From the NCBI GenBank assembly GCA_900100245.1, contig FNEU01000001.1, forward strand, positions 1-64,000: a stretch of DNA of 64,000 bases. The letters are read 5' to 3'. This document shows positions 24,278 to 33,272 of the stretch, piece by piece (the first letter of the stretch is position 1; each line of letters begins with the position of its first letter). Source of the DNA: Lachnospiraceae bacterium G41 (GTDB lineage Bacteria > Bacillota > Clostridia > Lachnospirales > Lachnospiraceae). A program made the position numbers and the translations under genes. The notes beneath the pieces were generated by a model. The model ran no database searches. It saw only the letters and a program-made list of their open reading frames with translations, and was not told the DNA's origin.

Positions 24278-24853
24278 ATGTTTTCAAACCATAAAGGTGA
24301 ATTTAAATACTTAAAAAAGCAGCCTGTCAGAATAGGCCTTTTAACTCTTTTATTACTTGCAATGTGTGCAGGCGTTTTTATGATAGGTTATATCAATAAA
24401 GGTGATGTAAAGAATGTATTTACGATTATTGCTGTTCTCGGCCTTTTACCCGTAGCAAAGCTTATCGTTTCTTTTATCATGTATATGCGTGCTGAAAAGT
24501 ATTCATGCAGTGTGGAACTTAAAAATGAGATAGAAGCAATCGCAGAAAATAAAGATTTATGCCTTGGATATGATTTTTATCTTACAAGCTATAAAGTGAA
24601 TTTTCCGCTTCTTTCCGTATTTGTATATGACGGTTCGATTCTATGCCTGTCCGGAGATTCAAATCTTGATGCAAAAGAATGCAGAGAGCATATTGAAAAA
24701 TATCTTGCCAATAATTCAATTAACGGCTTTAAGGTTTATATTCTGGAGAATAAGGAAAAGTATTTTGACAGATTAAAGAGTGTCGCTTCAGATTATGCAA
24801 AATCCGAGGGCGATTTAAGCGCATATGCTTTGATTAAGAGTATTTCTTTATAA
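24278..24853 (+). CDS. Hypothetical two-helix membrane protein
   Basis: The start is taken at the ATG at 24278, after AGGAGAT; the ATG at 24260 has no RBS and overlaps the terminator tail. The 191-residue protein has two membrane helices near residues 21-40 (GLLTLLLLAMCAGVFMIGYI) and 48-70 (VFTIIAVLGLLPVAKLIVSFIMYM), then a cytoplasmic mixed domain with YDFYLTSYKVNFPLLSVFVYDGSILCL. No family is recognised. The next gene starts 3 bases after its stop. Confidence 0.7.
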   Translation: MFSNHKGEFKYLKKQPVRIGLLTLLLLAMCAGVFMIGYINKGDVKNVFTIIAVLGLLPVAKLIVSFIMYMRAEKYSCSVELKNEIEAIAENKDLCLGYDFYLTSYKVNFPLLSVFVYDGSILCLSGDSNLDAKECREHIEKYLANNSINGFKVYILENKEKYFDRLKSVASDYAKSEGDLSAYALIKSISL

Positions 24854-24856
24854 TTT

Positions 24857-25813
24857 ATGAAAGAATTTATAATCAACAAAACTAACGAAAACCAAAGACT
24901 GGATAAATATCTTAAAAGAATTCTTCCCGCATCATCCAATTCTTTTTTATATAAAATGCTTCGAAAGAAGAACATCGAGCTAAACGGCAAGAGAGCAAAG
25001 GGAGATGAAATTCTTAAATCCGGCGATTCAATAAAGATCTTCTTTTCAGATGATACATTCTCAAAAATGTCTGAATCTGCAAAAGAAGATATCAGTATTT
25101 TCCTTGATGCTTACAAAAATATTAAAAACGTTGAAATAGTCTTCGAACACGAAGATTTTATGGTTGTAAATAAGCCCGAAGGCGTTTTGACACAAAAAGA
25201 TAAAAGCAGCGTTCCTTCTTTAAACGAATGGTGCATCGGATATCTTTTGTCCAAAAACTTTATAGATGAAAAGTCCCTAAAAGAATTCAAGCCCTCTGTA
25301 TTAAACAGACTCGACAGAAATACAAGAGGCCTGGTTATTTTCGGAAAGACCCTCGCAGGCTCACAGAGGCTCTCTGAACTCATAAAAAAGCGCGATTTAA
25401 AGAAATATTACTTTGCCAAAACCGAAGGCGGCTGTAATTTAAACGGCCTTTATAAGGCTTATTTAAGTAAGGATGAAAAGAGCAATAAAGTCACAATATA
25501 TGATGATATTAAGAATATTCCCAAGGATATTAAATATTCTCCGATATCGACAAAGATAAACGTTCTTAAATCCGAAAATGACTTTTCTTTACTCGAAATT
25601 GAACTTATAACCGGTAAAAGTCATCAAATCAGGGCTCATTTATCATATCTTGGATTTCCTCTTTTAGGAGATAAGAAGTACGGCGGTAAAACTGATAAAA
25701 GCAATAATTATCAGGATCTTATTGCCTACAAACTCGTATTTCCCGAATTTGATGAAAACGATACCTGGAATTCTTTAAGCAAAAAAACAATCAAAATAAA
25801 TGTTGACAATTAA
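24857..25813 (+). CDS. RluA-family 23S rRNA pseudouridine synthase (RluC-like)
   Basis: The 318-residue protein has an N-terminal S4 RNA-binding domain (QRLDKYLKRILP to KRAKGDEILKSGDSIKI, residues ~13-58) and a RluA catalytic domain. The active-site motif is LNRLDRNTRGLVIFGKT near residue 150 (HRLDxxTSG in most relatives; here Asn replaces His and Arg-Gly replaces Ser-Gly). GKSHQIRAHL near 254 also fits. It turns uridines of 23S rRNA to pseudouridine. A second RluA-family gene, RluD-like, is at 46154. The last codons overlap the histidine promoter. Confidence 0.9.
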   Translation: MKEFIINKTNENQRLDKYLKRILPASSNSFLYKMLRKKNIELNGKRAKGDEILKSGDSIKIFFSDDTFSKMSESAKEDISIFLDAYKNIKNVEIVFEHEDFMVVNKPEGVLTQKDKSSVPSLNEWCIGYLLSKNFIDEKSLKEFKPSVLNRLDRNTRGLVIFGKTLAGSQRLSELIKKRDLKKYYFAKTEGGCNLNGLYKAYLSKDEKSNKVTIYDDIKNIPKDIKYSPISTKINVLKSENDFSLLEIELITGKSHQIRAHLSYLGFPLLGDKKYGGKTDKSNNYQDLIAYKLVFPEFDENDTWNSLSKKTIKINVDN

Positions 25814-25831
25814 TTTAGCGTCCGCTATACT
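25803..25831 (+). promoter_or_regulatory. Consensus promoter of the histidine operon
   Basis: TTGACA, a 17-base spacer, TATACT. The -35 box lies in the last codons of the pseudouridine synthase gene. Tandem TTTGGTAA repeats (25844-25859) and a TTAGC / GCTAA hairpin follow in the leader before the hisZ RBS. Confidence 0.88.
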
Positions 25832-25901
25832 TTGTTACAATAGTTTGGTAATTTGGTAATTGGTTAGCAATTTAAAGCGCTAAAGTAAACGAGGATAAAA
25901 A

Positions 25902-26855
25902 ATGAACTTATCATTATTACATACGCCCGACGGAGTAAGAGATTTTTACGGAGCCGAGCTTGATTTAAAAAACTACATAATGAATAAATTTGAAAAGAAT
26001 ATAAAGCTTTACGGTTATGATGAAATTCAGACACCTACGCTTGAGTTCTTAAATGTATTTCTTGAAGACGAAGATGTAGCTTTCGAATCAAAGACATTCA
26101 GATTTATTGACAGAGACGGTAGCACACTTGTTTTAAGACCCGACTATACACCCGGTGTTGCAAGATGTGCGGTAAAATACTTTTCAGATGAGAACAAGCC
26201 CTTAAGATTCTTTTATAAGGGAAATGCTTTCTCGAATAAAGGCGAATACGAAGGCAAGGCAATCGAAGTTACCCAGATGGGCATTGAACTTTTAAAAGAC
26301 GATACAGTTTTAGGCGATGCCGAAGTAATTGAGCTTGTTATCAAAAACCTTCTTTCAATCGGTCTTGAAGAATTTAAGATTTGCGTCAATACAAAGGAAA
26401 GCAATACCGACAGACTTGATAAGATGTTAAAGCTTTTGGACAGCATGGGTTATTCGGAATATGTAACATACGATCCCGATATCGATTCAAACTTCAAGTA
26501 TTACACAGGAATGCTGTTTAAGGTATATACATACGGCGTAGGCGATTCAATCTGTAAGGGCGGTAGATACAATTCACTACTTGAAAAATATGGCGATGCA
26601 GCTCCCGCTGTAGGATGCGTATTCCTTGTAGACAATATCTTACAGAGCATGAAAAAGCAGAAGATTTCCACAGATATCGATGTAAAGAAGGTTTCATTTG
26701 TAGTATACGAAGAAGGCAAGGAAATCGAAGCAATTAAGAAAGCAAACGAACTAAGAGATAAAGATATTAAATGCATAACCATTGCAAAGAATCTTTTTGA
26801 TGATGAATTAAAAGAAATGTGCGATACAAACGGTTATGAAATTATTACCTGCTAA
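25902..26855 (+). CDS. hisZ: ATP phosphoribosyltransferase regulatory subunit HisZ
   Basis: The 317-residue protein resembles the catalytic core of histidyl-tRNA synthetase (TPDGVRDFYGAELDLKNYI, motif 2 region LVLRPDYTPGVARCA, and FYKGNAFSNKG) without the HisRS anticodon-binding domain. It is shorter than most HisZ proteins (about 380-420), with a reduced C-terminal half, but motif 3 (SICKGGRYNSLLEKYG) is kept. It pairs with the short-form HisG encoded 12 bases downstream to form the feedback-regulated first enzyme of histidine synthesis. Confidence 0.93.
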   Translation: MNLSLLHTPDGVRDFYGAELDLKNYIMNKFEKNIKLYGYDEIQTPTLEFLNVFLEDEDVAFESKTFRFIDRDGSTLVLRPDYTPGVARCAVKYFSDENKPLRFFYKGNAFSNKGEYEGKAIEVTQMGIELLKDDTVLGDAEVIELVIKNLLSIGLEEFKICVNTKESNTDRLDKMLKLLDSMGYSEYVTYDPDIDSNFKYYTGMLFKVYTYGVGDSICKGGRYNSLLEKYGDAAPAVGCVFLVDNILQSMKKQKISTDIDVKKVSFVVYEEGKEIEAIKKANELRDKDIKCITIAKNLFDDELKEMCDTNGYEIITC

Positions 26856-26867
26856 ACGGAGATTTTT

Positions 26868-27509
26868 ATGAACGACAGATATTTGACAATTGCACTTTGC
26901 AAAGGCCGGGTTGCAAACCAGACAATGGAGCTTCTCGAAAAGCTTGGCATTAAGTGTGATGAAATAAAAGATAAGTCCACGAGAAAACTTATTTTCACGG
27001 ACGAAAAGAATAAGATTAAATTCTTCCTTGCAAAAGGTCCGGATGTTCCAACGTATGTGGAATACGGAGCTGCCGATTTAGGCGTTGTCGGAAGCGATAT
27101 AATAGATGAAGAGCAAAGGAGAGTAACCGAGCTTCTGGATCTTGGATTCGGAAAATGCAGAATGTGCGTATGCGGTCCCAAGGATGCCAGTGAGCTTTTA
27201 TTACATCGTGAGCAGATTCGTGTCGCAACCAAATATCCTGTTATAGCCAAAGATTATTTCCACAATAAAAAATATCAGACCGTTGACATCATAAAATTAA
27301 ACGGTTCTGTTGAATTAGGACCCATCGTAGAACTTTCCGACGTTATCGTAGATATCGTTGAAACCGGTTCCACCCTAAGAGAAAACGGCCTCGAAGTTCT
27401 TGAAGAAATCTGTCCGATTTCATCCAGACTTATTGTCAACAGAGTAAGCATGAAAATGCAAAAGGAAAGAATCGAAAAGCTGGTAGAGGATATAAAAGCC
27501 AATTTATAA
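26868..27509 (+). CDS. hisG: ATP phosphoribosyltransferase catalytic subunit (short form)
   Basis: The 213-residue protein is the short HisG lacking the C-terminal ACT-like regulatory domain. It begins LTIALCKGRVANQTMELL, has GADVPTYVEYGAADLGVVG near residue 55 and the phosphoribosyl pocket ELSDVIVDIVETGSTLRENGLEV near 150. It joins ATP and PRPP to phosphoribosyl-ATP. The short form needs HisZ, whose gene is adjacent. Confidence 0.96.
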   Translation: MNDRYLTIALCKGRVANQTMELLEKLGIKCDEIKDKSTRKLIFTDEKNKIKFFLAKGPDVPTYVEYGAADLGVVGSDIIDEEQRRVTELLDLGFGKCRMCVCGPKDASELLLHREQIRVATKYPVIAKDYFHNKKYQTVDIIKLNGSVELGPIVELSDVIVDIVETGSTLRENGLEVLEEICPISSRLIVNRVSMKMQKERIEKLVEDIKANL

Positions 27510-27527
27510 AATTTGAAAGGACTAATC

Positions 27528-28817
27528 ATGAATAAATATATTTTAAACGAAGAGAATAAGCAGAATCTCTTAAATAATCTTCTTAAAAGAAGCACTTCAA
27601 ATTATCCCGAATATGAAAAGAAGGTTGCACTTATCTGTGAAGATGTAAAGGAAAGAAAGGACGAAGCTCTCTTTGAATACACTCTTAAATATGATAAATA
27701 TGCTTTAAACAAAGACAATATTAGAGTTACAGAAGCTGAAATCGACGAGGCAGTTAAGAACCTTGATCCCGAATTATTTGCAATTATGAAAGAAGCCTTT
27801 GAAAATATCAAAGCTTATCATGAGAAACAGGTTCGTAATTCGTTCTTTGATACAACCGAAGACGGAACATTCTTAGGCCAGAGAATTCTTCCTATCGAAA
27901 CTGTAGGCGTATATGTTCCCGGCGGAAAGGCAGCTTATCCTTCATCCACACTTATGAATATCGTTCCCGCACTTGTTGCAGGATGTAAAAGAATCGTGAT
28001 GGCAACTCCCTGCAATGCAGAAGGAAAAGTAAGCGATACAACACTTGCTGCCGCTAAAATATGCGGTATTAACGAAATCTATAAAATAGGCGGCGCTCAG
28101 GCAATCGCATCTTTAGCTTTTGGTACAGAAACAGTTCCTAAAGTAAGTAAGATTGTAGGTCCCGGAAATATTTTCGTAGCTTTGGCTAAAAGATATGTAT
28201 ACGGACATGTTTCCATCGATTCGATTGCAGGCCCGAGTGAAATACTCGTTCTTGCAGACGAAACAGCAAATCCTAAATTTGTAGCCGCAGATTTAATGAG
28301 TCAGTGCGAGCATGACGAAATGGCAAGCGGTATTCTTATTACCACAAGCGATGAACTTGCAAACAATGTTGAAAAATACGTAGAAGAATTCTTAAAAGAT
28401 GCACCAAGAAAAGAAATCCTTGAGAAATCTCTCGATCAGTTTGGATTTATTCTGGTTGCAAAAGATATCAAAGAAGCAGTTGATGCAGTAAACGATATTG
28501 CAAGCGAACACCTTGAGATTTTAACAAAGAACCCTCTTGAGACCATGGGTATGGTTAAGAATGCAGGCGCTATTTTCCTCGGAGAATATTCATCCGAACC
28601 TCTCGGTGATTATTTTGCAGGACCCAATCACGTTCTTCCTACCAACGGAACAGCTAAGTTTTTCTCACCTCTTTCTGTTGACGACTTCATCAAAAAGAGC
28701 AGCGTAATTTGCTTCTCCAAGGATGCACTTGAGAAATGTCACACAAAGATTGAGAAATTCGCAAGGAGCGAAGGACTTTACGCACACTCCAAATCCATTG
28801 AAGTAAGATTTGAGTAA
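27528..28817 (+). CDS. hisD: Histidinol dehydrogenase
   Basis: The start is taken at the ATG at 27528, preceded by GAAAGGAC, giving 429 residues. The sequence shows the HisD signatures VGVYVPGGKAAYPSSTLMNIVPA near residue 120, the GPGN(I/K)FVALAKR loop near 210, the zinc-site region LMSQCEHDEMA near 255 and GPNHVLPTNGTAKF near 365. It performs the last two NAD-dependent oxidations to histidine. It lies between hisG and hisB. Confidence 0.97.
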   Translation: MNKYILNEENKQNLLNNLLKRSTSNYPEYEKKVALICEDVKERKDEALFEYTLKYDKYALNKDNIRVTEAEIDEAVKNLDPELFAIMKEAFENIKAYHEKQVRNSFFDTTEDGTFLGQRILPIETVGVYVPGGKAAYPSSTLMNIVPALVAGCKRIVMATPCNAEGKVSDTTLAAAKICGINEIYKIGGAQAIASLAFGTETVPKVSKIVGPGNIFVALAKRYVYGHVSIDSIAGPSEILVLADETANPKFVAADLMSQCEHDEMASGILITTSDELANNVEKYVEEFLKDAPRKEILEKSLDQFGFILVAKDIKEAVDAVNDIASEHLEILTKNPLETMGMVKNAGAIFLGEYSSEPLGDYFAGPNHVLPTNGTAKFFSPLSVDDFIKKSSVICFSKDALEKCHTKIEKFARSEGLYAHSKSIEVRFE

Positions 28818-28820
28818 AAT

Positions 28821-28856
28821 ATTAAACCATTGTGGGATTTCCTGCGATGGTTTAAT
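28821..28856 (+). terminator. Hairpin between hisD and hisB
   Basis: Stem ATTAAACCATTG / CGATGGTTTAAT with an inner GGGATTTCC. The tail is TAATTA rather than a T run, so it may be a weak or processing signal instead of a full terminator. A -10 box for hisB follows. Confidence 0.5.
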
Positions 28857-28867
28857 TAATTACTATA

Positions 28868-28876
28868 TGTTATAAT
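28868..28876 (+). promoter_or_regulatory. Extended -10 promoter before hisB
   Basis: TGTTATAAT is an exact TGnTATAAT box. It could add a second transcript start for hisB-hisIE and the genes behind them. Confidence 0.55.
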
Positions 28877-28922
28877 GATTTAGGTTTTTACAAAATTTGA
28901 TTATTTTATGAAAGGGAAAACT

Positions 28923-29531
28923 ATGAGAACATCATCCCAGGAAAGAAACACTAAAGAAACTCAGATTAAGATGACTCTTAATATTGACGGTTCGGGAATC
29001 GGAAATATCAATTCCGGTATCGGATTCTTCGATCACATGCTTAATTCCTTTGCTAAGCACGGCAATTTTGATCTGGGCCTTGACTGCAAAGGCGATTTAA
29101 ACGTTGATTGTCACCACACAGTTGAAGATATAGGTATAGTGCTTGGAACATGCTTTAAAGAAGCTTTGGGCAACAAGGAAGGCATCAACAGATACGCTTC
29201 GTTTGTAATGCCCATGGATGATGCTTTGGTACTTTGTGCCGTTGATTTCTCAGGCAGACCTTATCTTAATTTCTCTTATGATTTTAAAGACGAAAGAATT
29301 TCAGATTTTGATGTATATACTGTAGGAGATTTTGAAACCGAAACATTAAGAGAATTTTTATACTCTGTTTCATATGCCGCAGGCATGAATTTACACATCA
29401 AAATTATGGATGGTGCCAATACACATCACATTATCGAGGCTATATTTAAGGCAATGGCTAACGCAATGAGAATAGCAGCTTCAAAGAATCCCGACAGAGA
29501 AGGAATTCTTTCTACGAAAGGAGCTCTTTAA
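28923..29531 (+). CDS. hisB: Imidazoleglycerol-phosphate dehydratase
   Basis: The start at 28923 (after GAAAGGGAAAA) gives 202 residues; an in-frame ATG at 28908 would add five. The metal-binding His-rich motifs are DHMLNSFAKHGNF, DCHHTVEDIGI near residue 65, and AGMNLHIKIMDGANTHHIIEAIFKA near 155. It is the monofunctional dehydratase without the histidinol-phosphatase domain. Its stop overlaps the hisIE start. Confidence 0.96.
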   Translation: MRTSSQERNTKETQIKMTLNIDGSGIGNINSGIGFFDHMLNSFAKHGNFDLGLDCKGDLNVDCHHTVEDIGIVLGTCFKEALGNKEGINRYASFVMPMDDALVLCAVDFSGRPYLNFSYDFKDERISDFDVYTVGDFETETLREFLYSVSYAAGMNLHIKIMDGANTHHIIEAIFKAMANAMRIAASKNPDREGILSTKGAL

Positions 29532-30685
29532 TGGTTTTAATAGGCAAGAAAATTGAATTTAGCAATTCATCCTCTTTTAGGGATTATGAAGACATCATAA
29601 AAGACGTAAACGTCAAAGGCTATGATTATCTTTATGTAAAGGGCGAAGCATATTCTGACGCGGATAAGGAAAATTTCTTCCACAATATGATTGAAATCGT
29701 ATCTATGTGCGAAAAGAAAGTAATAGTTGAATTTCCTCTTACACATTTTGAGGATATGAAAAAGCTTTACTATGCAAATGTTAGTCAGATAATCGCTTCC
29801 GAGGGTACAACTCTTGAAGATTCAGTAATCGAAGACGGCAAAAAGAGATTTGGCGATAAACTTGTTGTATATAAAAAGGATTTCATTGAAATTTCTTCAG
29901 AATTTGAGATTGCATCTAGCTATCCTTTTATTTTAGGAGAAGAACCTGAAGATTATAATGCAAAAGAAGCTTTTTATTTAACAGATACAAGCAAATCAAC
30001 GGAAAGTGCCGTAGAATTTAAAAATATGCTTGAAAGCAAAGGCTTTGACGTTTTTTCTCTTAAGTGCGAAATCCCGTGGGAAAATCTTAAGAAAAATGCA
30101 GACGGTTTAATTCCTGCGATTATTGTTGATTATAAGAGCGATAAAATCCTTATGATGGCTTATATGAATGAGGACGCTTATAACAACACTTTTAAGACCG
30201 GTCTTATGAATTATTATTCAAGATCGCGTAATTCACAGTGGATAAAGGGCGAGACAAGCGGCCACTTCCAGTTTGTAAAATACATTAAGGCTGACTGCGA
30301 TTTTGATACACTTTTATGTGGAGTATCACAAATCGGCGTTCCCTGCCATACAGGAAGGGATACCTGCTTCTTTAACGATGTGCTTGTAAACGATTCGCTT
30401 GAAAAGAATCCTTCCAAGATTCTGACAGATCTTTACAAAGTTATCGAAGGCAGAAAGGTTAATCCAAAAGAAGGTTCTTATACCAATTATCTTTTCGATA
30501 AAGGTCTTGATAAGATATTAAAGAAGGTCGGAGAGGAAGCATGCGAAATCGTTATCGCTTCCAAAAATGAAGAGCCTAAAGAAATTAAGTATGAAATAGC
30601 AGATTTCCTTTATCATTTATCTGTACTGATGGTTGAAAAGGGCGTAACCTGGGAAGAGGTTGCTGACGAACTTGCTAAAAGGTAA
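29531..30685 (+). CDS. hisIE: Bifunctional HisIE with unusual N-terminal extension
   Basis: The 384-residue protein has HisI (PRA-CH) from about residue 190 to 290 with YYSRSRNSQWIKGETSGHF, DCDFDTLLCGVSQIG and the zinc ligands in VPCHTGRDTCFF. HisE (PRA-PH) follows from about 295, with GSYTNYLFDKGLDKILKKVGEEACEIVIASKN. These two domains convert PR-ATP to ProFAR. The first ~170 residues are extra: they resemble half of a HisA/HisF barrel (GYDYLYVKGEAYSD, NMIEIVSMCEKKVIVEF, YANVSQIIASEG) but lack catalytic residues. hisA, hisF, hisH and hisC are not in this window. Confidence 0.9.
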   Translation: MVLIGKKIEFSNSSSFRDYEDIIKDVNVKGYDYLYVKGEAYSDADKENFFHNMIEIVSMCEKKVIVEFPLTHFEDMKKLYYANVSQIIASEGTTLEDSVIEDGKKRFGDKLVVYKKDFIEISSEFEIASSYPFILGEEPEDYNAKEAFYLTDTSKSTESAVEFKNMLESKGFDVFSLKCEIPWENLKKNADGLIPAIIVDYKSDKILMMAYMNEDAYNNTFKTGLMNYYSRSRNSQWIKGETSGHFQFVKYIKADCDFDTLLCGVSQIGVPCHTGRDTCFFNDVLVNDSLEKNPSKILTDLYKVIEGRKVNPKEGSYTNYLFDKGLDKILKKVGEEACEIVIASKNEEPKEIKYEIADFLYHLSVLMVEKGVTWEEVADELAKR

Positions 30686-30687
30686 AC

Positions 30688-32553
30688 ATGAGAAAAACTG
30701 CGCTTAGTCATGAAATTTTAATGACTGTCGACAAGCCTGCGAGATATATAGGCGGAGAATTCAACTCCGTCATGAAAGATCTGAATGATATTGATATCAG
30801 ATTTTGTATGTGCTTTCCGGATGTTTATGAAATCGGAATGTCACATCTTGGAATTCAGATTTTATACGCCATGTTTAATTCATTCGAAGATACATGGTGC
30901 GAAAGAGTATATTCTCCATGGCCTGATTTAGACAAAATAATGAGGGATAAAAATATCCCTCTTTTTTCGCTTGAAAGTCAGGATCCCGTGAAAGATTTCG
31001 ATTTCCTCGGAATAACACTTCAATACGAAATGTGTTATACAAATATTCTGCAGGTTTTGGAGCTTTCACAGATTCCGATTTGGGCAAAGTACAGAAACGA
31101 CGATGATCCTATTGTAATCGGTGGCGGCCCATGCTCATATAATCCCGAACCAATCGCGGAATTCTTTGATATGTTTTATATAGGTGAAGGAGAAGTAGCC
31201 TACAGAGAACTGCTTGATTTATATAAAGCATGCAAAAAAGAAGGATATTCACGTGAGGATTTCCTTTATAAAGCAACTAAAATTGACGGTATTTATGTGC
31301 CGTCACTAATTAATGTCGAATATAACGAAGATTTCACCATAAAAGAATTCCTCCCCGTAAAAGAAGGCGTTCGTACAGTAGTTAAAAAAGAAGTCGAAAC
31401 AGATTTAAACGATTCTTTTTACCCAGTAAAACCAATTATTCCTTTTATAAAAGCAACACAGGATAGAATCACTCTAGAAATCATGAGAGGTTGTCCCAGA
31501 GGCTGCAGATTCTGCCAGGCGGGACAGCTTTACAGACCAATTCGTACAAGAGATGTTGAAGTCTTAAAAGAATACGCAAGACAAATGATAGAGAATTCGG
31601 GTTATGAAGAGATTAACCTAAGTTCGCTTTCTTCGTCGGATTATCCCGAATTAAAAGAACTTATTTTATATCTGATTGATTACTGCAACGAAAAGAAAGT
31701 AAATATTTCTTTACCGTCTCTACGAATTGACGCTTTTTCACTGGATGTAATGGGTCAGGTTCAGGATATTAAGAAATCAAGTCTTACCTTTGCGCCCGAA
31801 GCCGGTTCGCAAAGAATGAGAAATGTTATCAATAAAGGCCTTACCGAAGAACAGATACTTGAAGGCTCGAGATTGGCTTTTTTAGGAGGATGGAATAAGG
31901 TTAAGCTTTATTTTATGCTCGGTCTTCCTTTTGAAGAGGATGAGGATGTTGTTGCAATTGCAGAACTATGCGAAAAGGTTGCAAAGGAATATTACGAAAC
32001 ACTTCCCAAGGAGCAGAGAAAGCAAAGAGTTTCTATCACAGCATCAACTTCATTCTTTATTCCAAAGCCTTTTACGCCTTTCCAGTGGGCTTCGCAGTTT
32101 ACGCTCGAAGATTTTAGGGATAAAGCATATCTGACACGTACAAGTATTATGAATCAGCTTAATCAGAGAAGTATTAAATACAACTGGCATGATACAGATG
32201 TATCCGTCCTGGAAGGAGTATTTGCAAGAGGCGACAGAAGACTTGCCAAAGTTATATATGATGCATATAAAAACGGCGCAATGTATGATGCCTGGAACGA
32301 TTATTTTAATTACGACATCTGGCTTAAAGCGTTTGATGACAACAATATCGATATGAAGTTTTATACCACAAGAAAAAGGGAACTTGACGAAGTATTTCCT
32401 TGGGATTTTATCGATATCGGTGTTACGAAGAATTATCTTAAAAGAGAGTGGCTACGTGCCAAAGAAGGAAAAATTACCGAAAACTGCATGATTAAATGTA
32501 ACGGCTGCGGCGCAAATGTTTACGGAGCCGGAAAGTTTTGTTTTAAACAGTAA
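30688..32553 (+). CDS. TIGR03960-family B12-binding-like radical SAM protein
   Basis: The 621-residue protein has an N-terminal cobalamin-binding-like half (residues ~25-200, ending IGEGEVAYRELLDLY) and a radical SAM domain with the [4Fe-4S] motif MRGCPRGCRFCQAG (CxxxCxxC) near residue 270. The C-terminus has a Cys cluster (MIKCNGCGANVYGAGKFC). This family is always linked to the DUF2344 gene, as here (2-base gap), and to RNase G and L21. The reaction is not established; RNA or ribosome modification is an inference from its neighbours. Confidence 0.92.
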   Translation: MRKTALSHEILMTVDKPARYIGGEFNSVMKDLNDIDIRFCMCFPDVYEIGMSHLGIQILYAMFNSFEDTWCERVYSPWPDLDKIMRDKNIPLFSLESQDPVKDFDFLGITLQYEMCYTNILQVLELSQIPIWAKYRNDDDPIVIGGGPCSYNPEPIAEFFDMFYIGEGEVAYRELLDLYKACKKEGYSREDFLYKATKIDGIYVPSLINVEYNEDFTIKEFLPVKEGVRTVVKKEVETDLNDSFYPVKPIIPFIKATQDRITLEIMRGCPRGCRFCQAGQLYRPIRTRDVEVLKEYARQMIENSGYEEINLSSLSSSDYPELKELILYLIDYCNEKKVNISLPSLRIDAFSLDVMGQVQDIKKSSLTFAPEAGSQRMRNVINKGLTEEQILEGSRLAFLGGWNKVKLYFMLGLPFEEDEDVVAIAELCEKVAKEYYETLPKEQRKQRVSITASTSFFIPKPFTPFQWASQFTLEDFRDKAYLTRTSIMNQLNQRSIKYNWHDTDVSVLEGVFARGDRRLAKVIYDAYKNGAMYDAWNDYFNYDIWLKAFDDNNIDMKFYTTRKRELDEVFPWDFIDIGVTKNYLKREWLRAKEGKITENCMIKCNGCGANVYGAGKFCFKQ

Positions 32554-32555
32554 AG

Positions 32556-33272
32556 ATGGAAGAAAGAAAAGTATTACGATTCAAATTTAAAAAATACGGA
32601 CCGATTGTATACATCGGACATCTCGATATAATGCGCTTTTTTCAAAAGGCAATAAGACGAAGCGGTATCGATGCGGCTTATACCGAAGGTTTTTCTCCGC
32701 ATCTTAAGTTAAGCTTTGCACAGCCATTAAGCGTCGGAGTCGAAACAGACGGAGATTATTTCGACCTTGAAATGGAAACTCTGCCGGATTTAAATACGCT
32801 TGTATCAGAAATGAACAAGCAGTGCGTAGACGGTATTGAGATTTTAAATGTCACATTGCTCAATGATGATGTTCAAAACGGAATGAGCAGTGTTAAAGCG
32901 GCTGATTATATTTATAGTTTTGAGTCTCTTTTAGGAGAAAAAGACCTGTTGGATAAATTTTTCTCGCAGGAAACTTATATTTTCGAATATGTCAGAAAAG
33001 AAAAAACGAAAGTCAAAGACTTAATGGAAGATATATACGAATTTAAGATTTTGTCCGACACAGAACTTTTGGTTAAAGTAAATTCCTCATCCGCAAGTAA
33101 TTTAAAGGCTGATGTAGTAATCGAAGCTTTGGAAAAATACGGACTTAAGGCCAAATGCCTTAAATTCAAAAGATCGGATCTTTATACAACAGATTCTGAA
33201 GGTGAGTTTTTAAGTTTAAGAGATCAGGGCGAAGTTTTCTTTAAAAAATACCGTGAAACATTTATTTTATGA
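32556..33272 (+). CDS. TIGR03936 family (DUF2344) protein
   Basis: The 238-residue protein has the DUF2344 start VLRFKFKKYGPIVYIGHLDIMRFFQKAIRRSGI and the segment AYTEGFSPHLKLSFAQPLSVGVETDGDYF. It is the fixed partner of the radical SAM protein before it. Function unknown. Its last codons overlap the RNase G start by four bases. Confidence 0.92.
   Translation: MEERKVLRFKFKKYGPIVYIGHLDIMRFFQKAIRRSGIDAAYTEGFSPHLKLSFAQPLSVGVETDGDYFDLEMETLPDLNTLVSEMNKQCVDGIEILNVTLLNDDVQNGMSSVKAADYIYSFESLLGEKDLLDKFFSQETYIFEYVRKEKTKVKDLMEDIYEFKILSDTELLVKVNSSSASNLKADVVIEALEKYGLKAKCLKFKRSDLYTTDSEGEFLSLRDQGEVFFKKYRETFIL

Noticed and set aside
25814-25901. Histidine T-box or leader peptide with His codons before hisZ
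   Set aside because: The leader is too short for a T-box and has no run of histidine codons.
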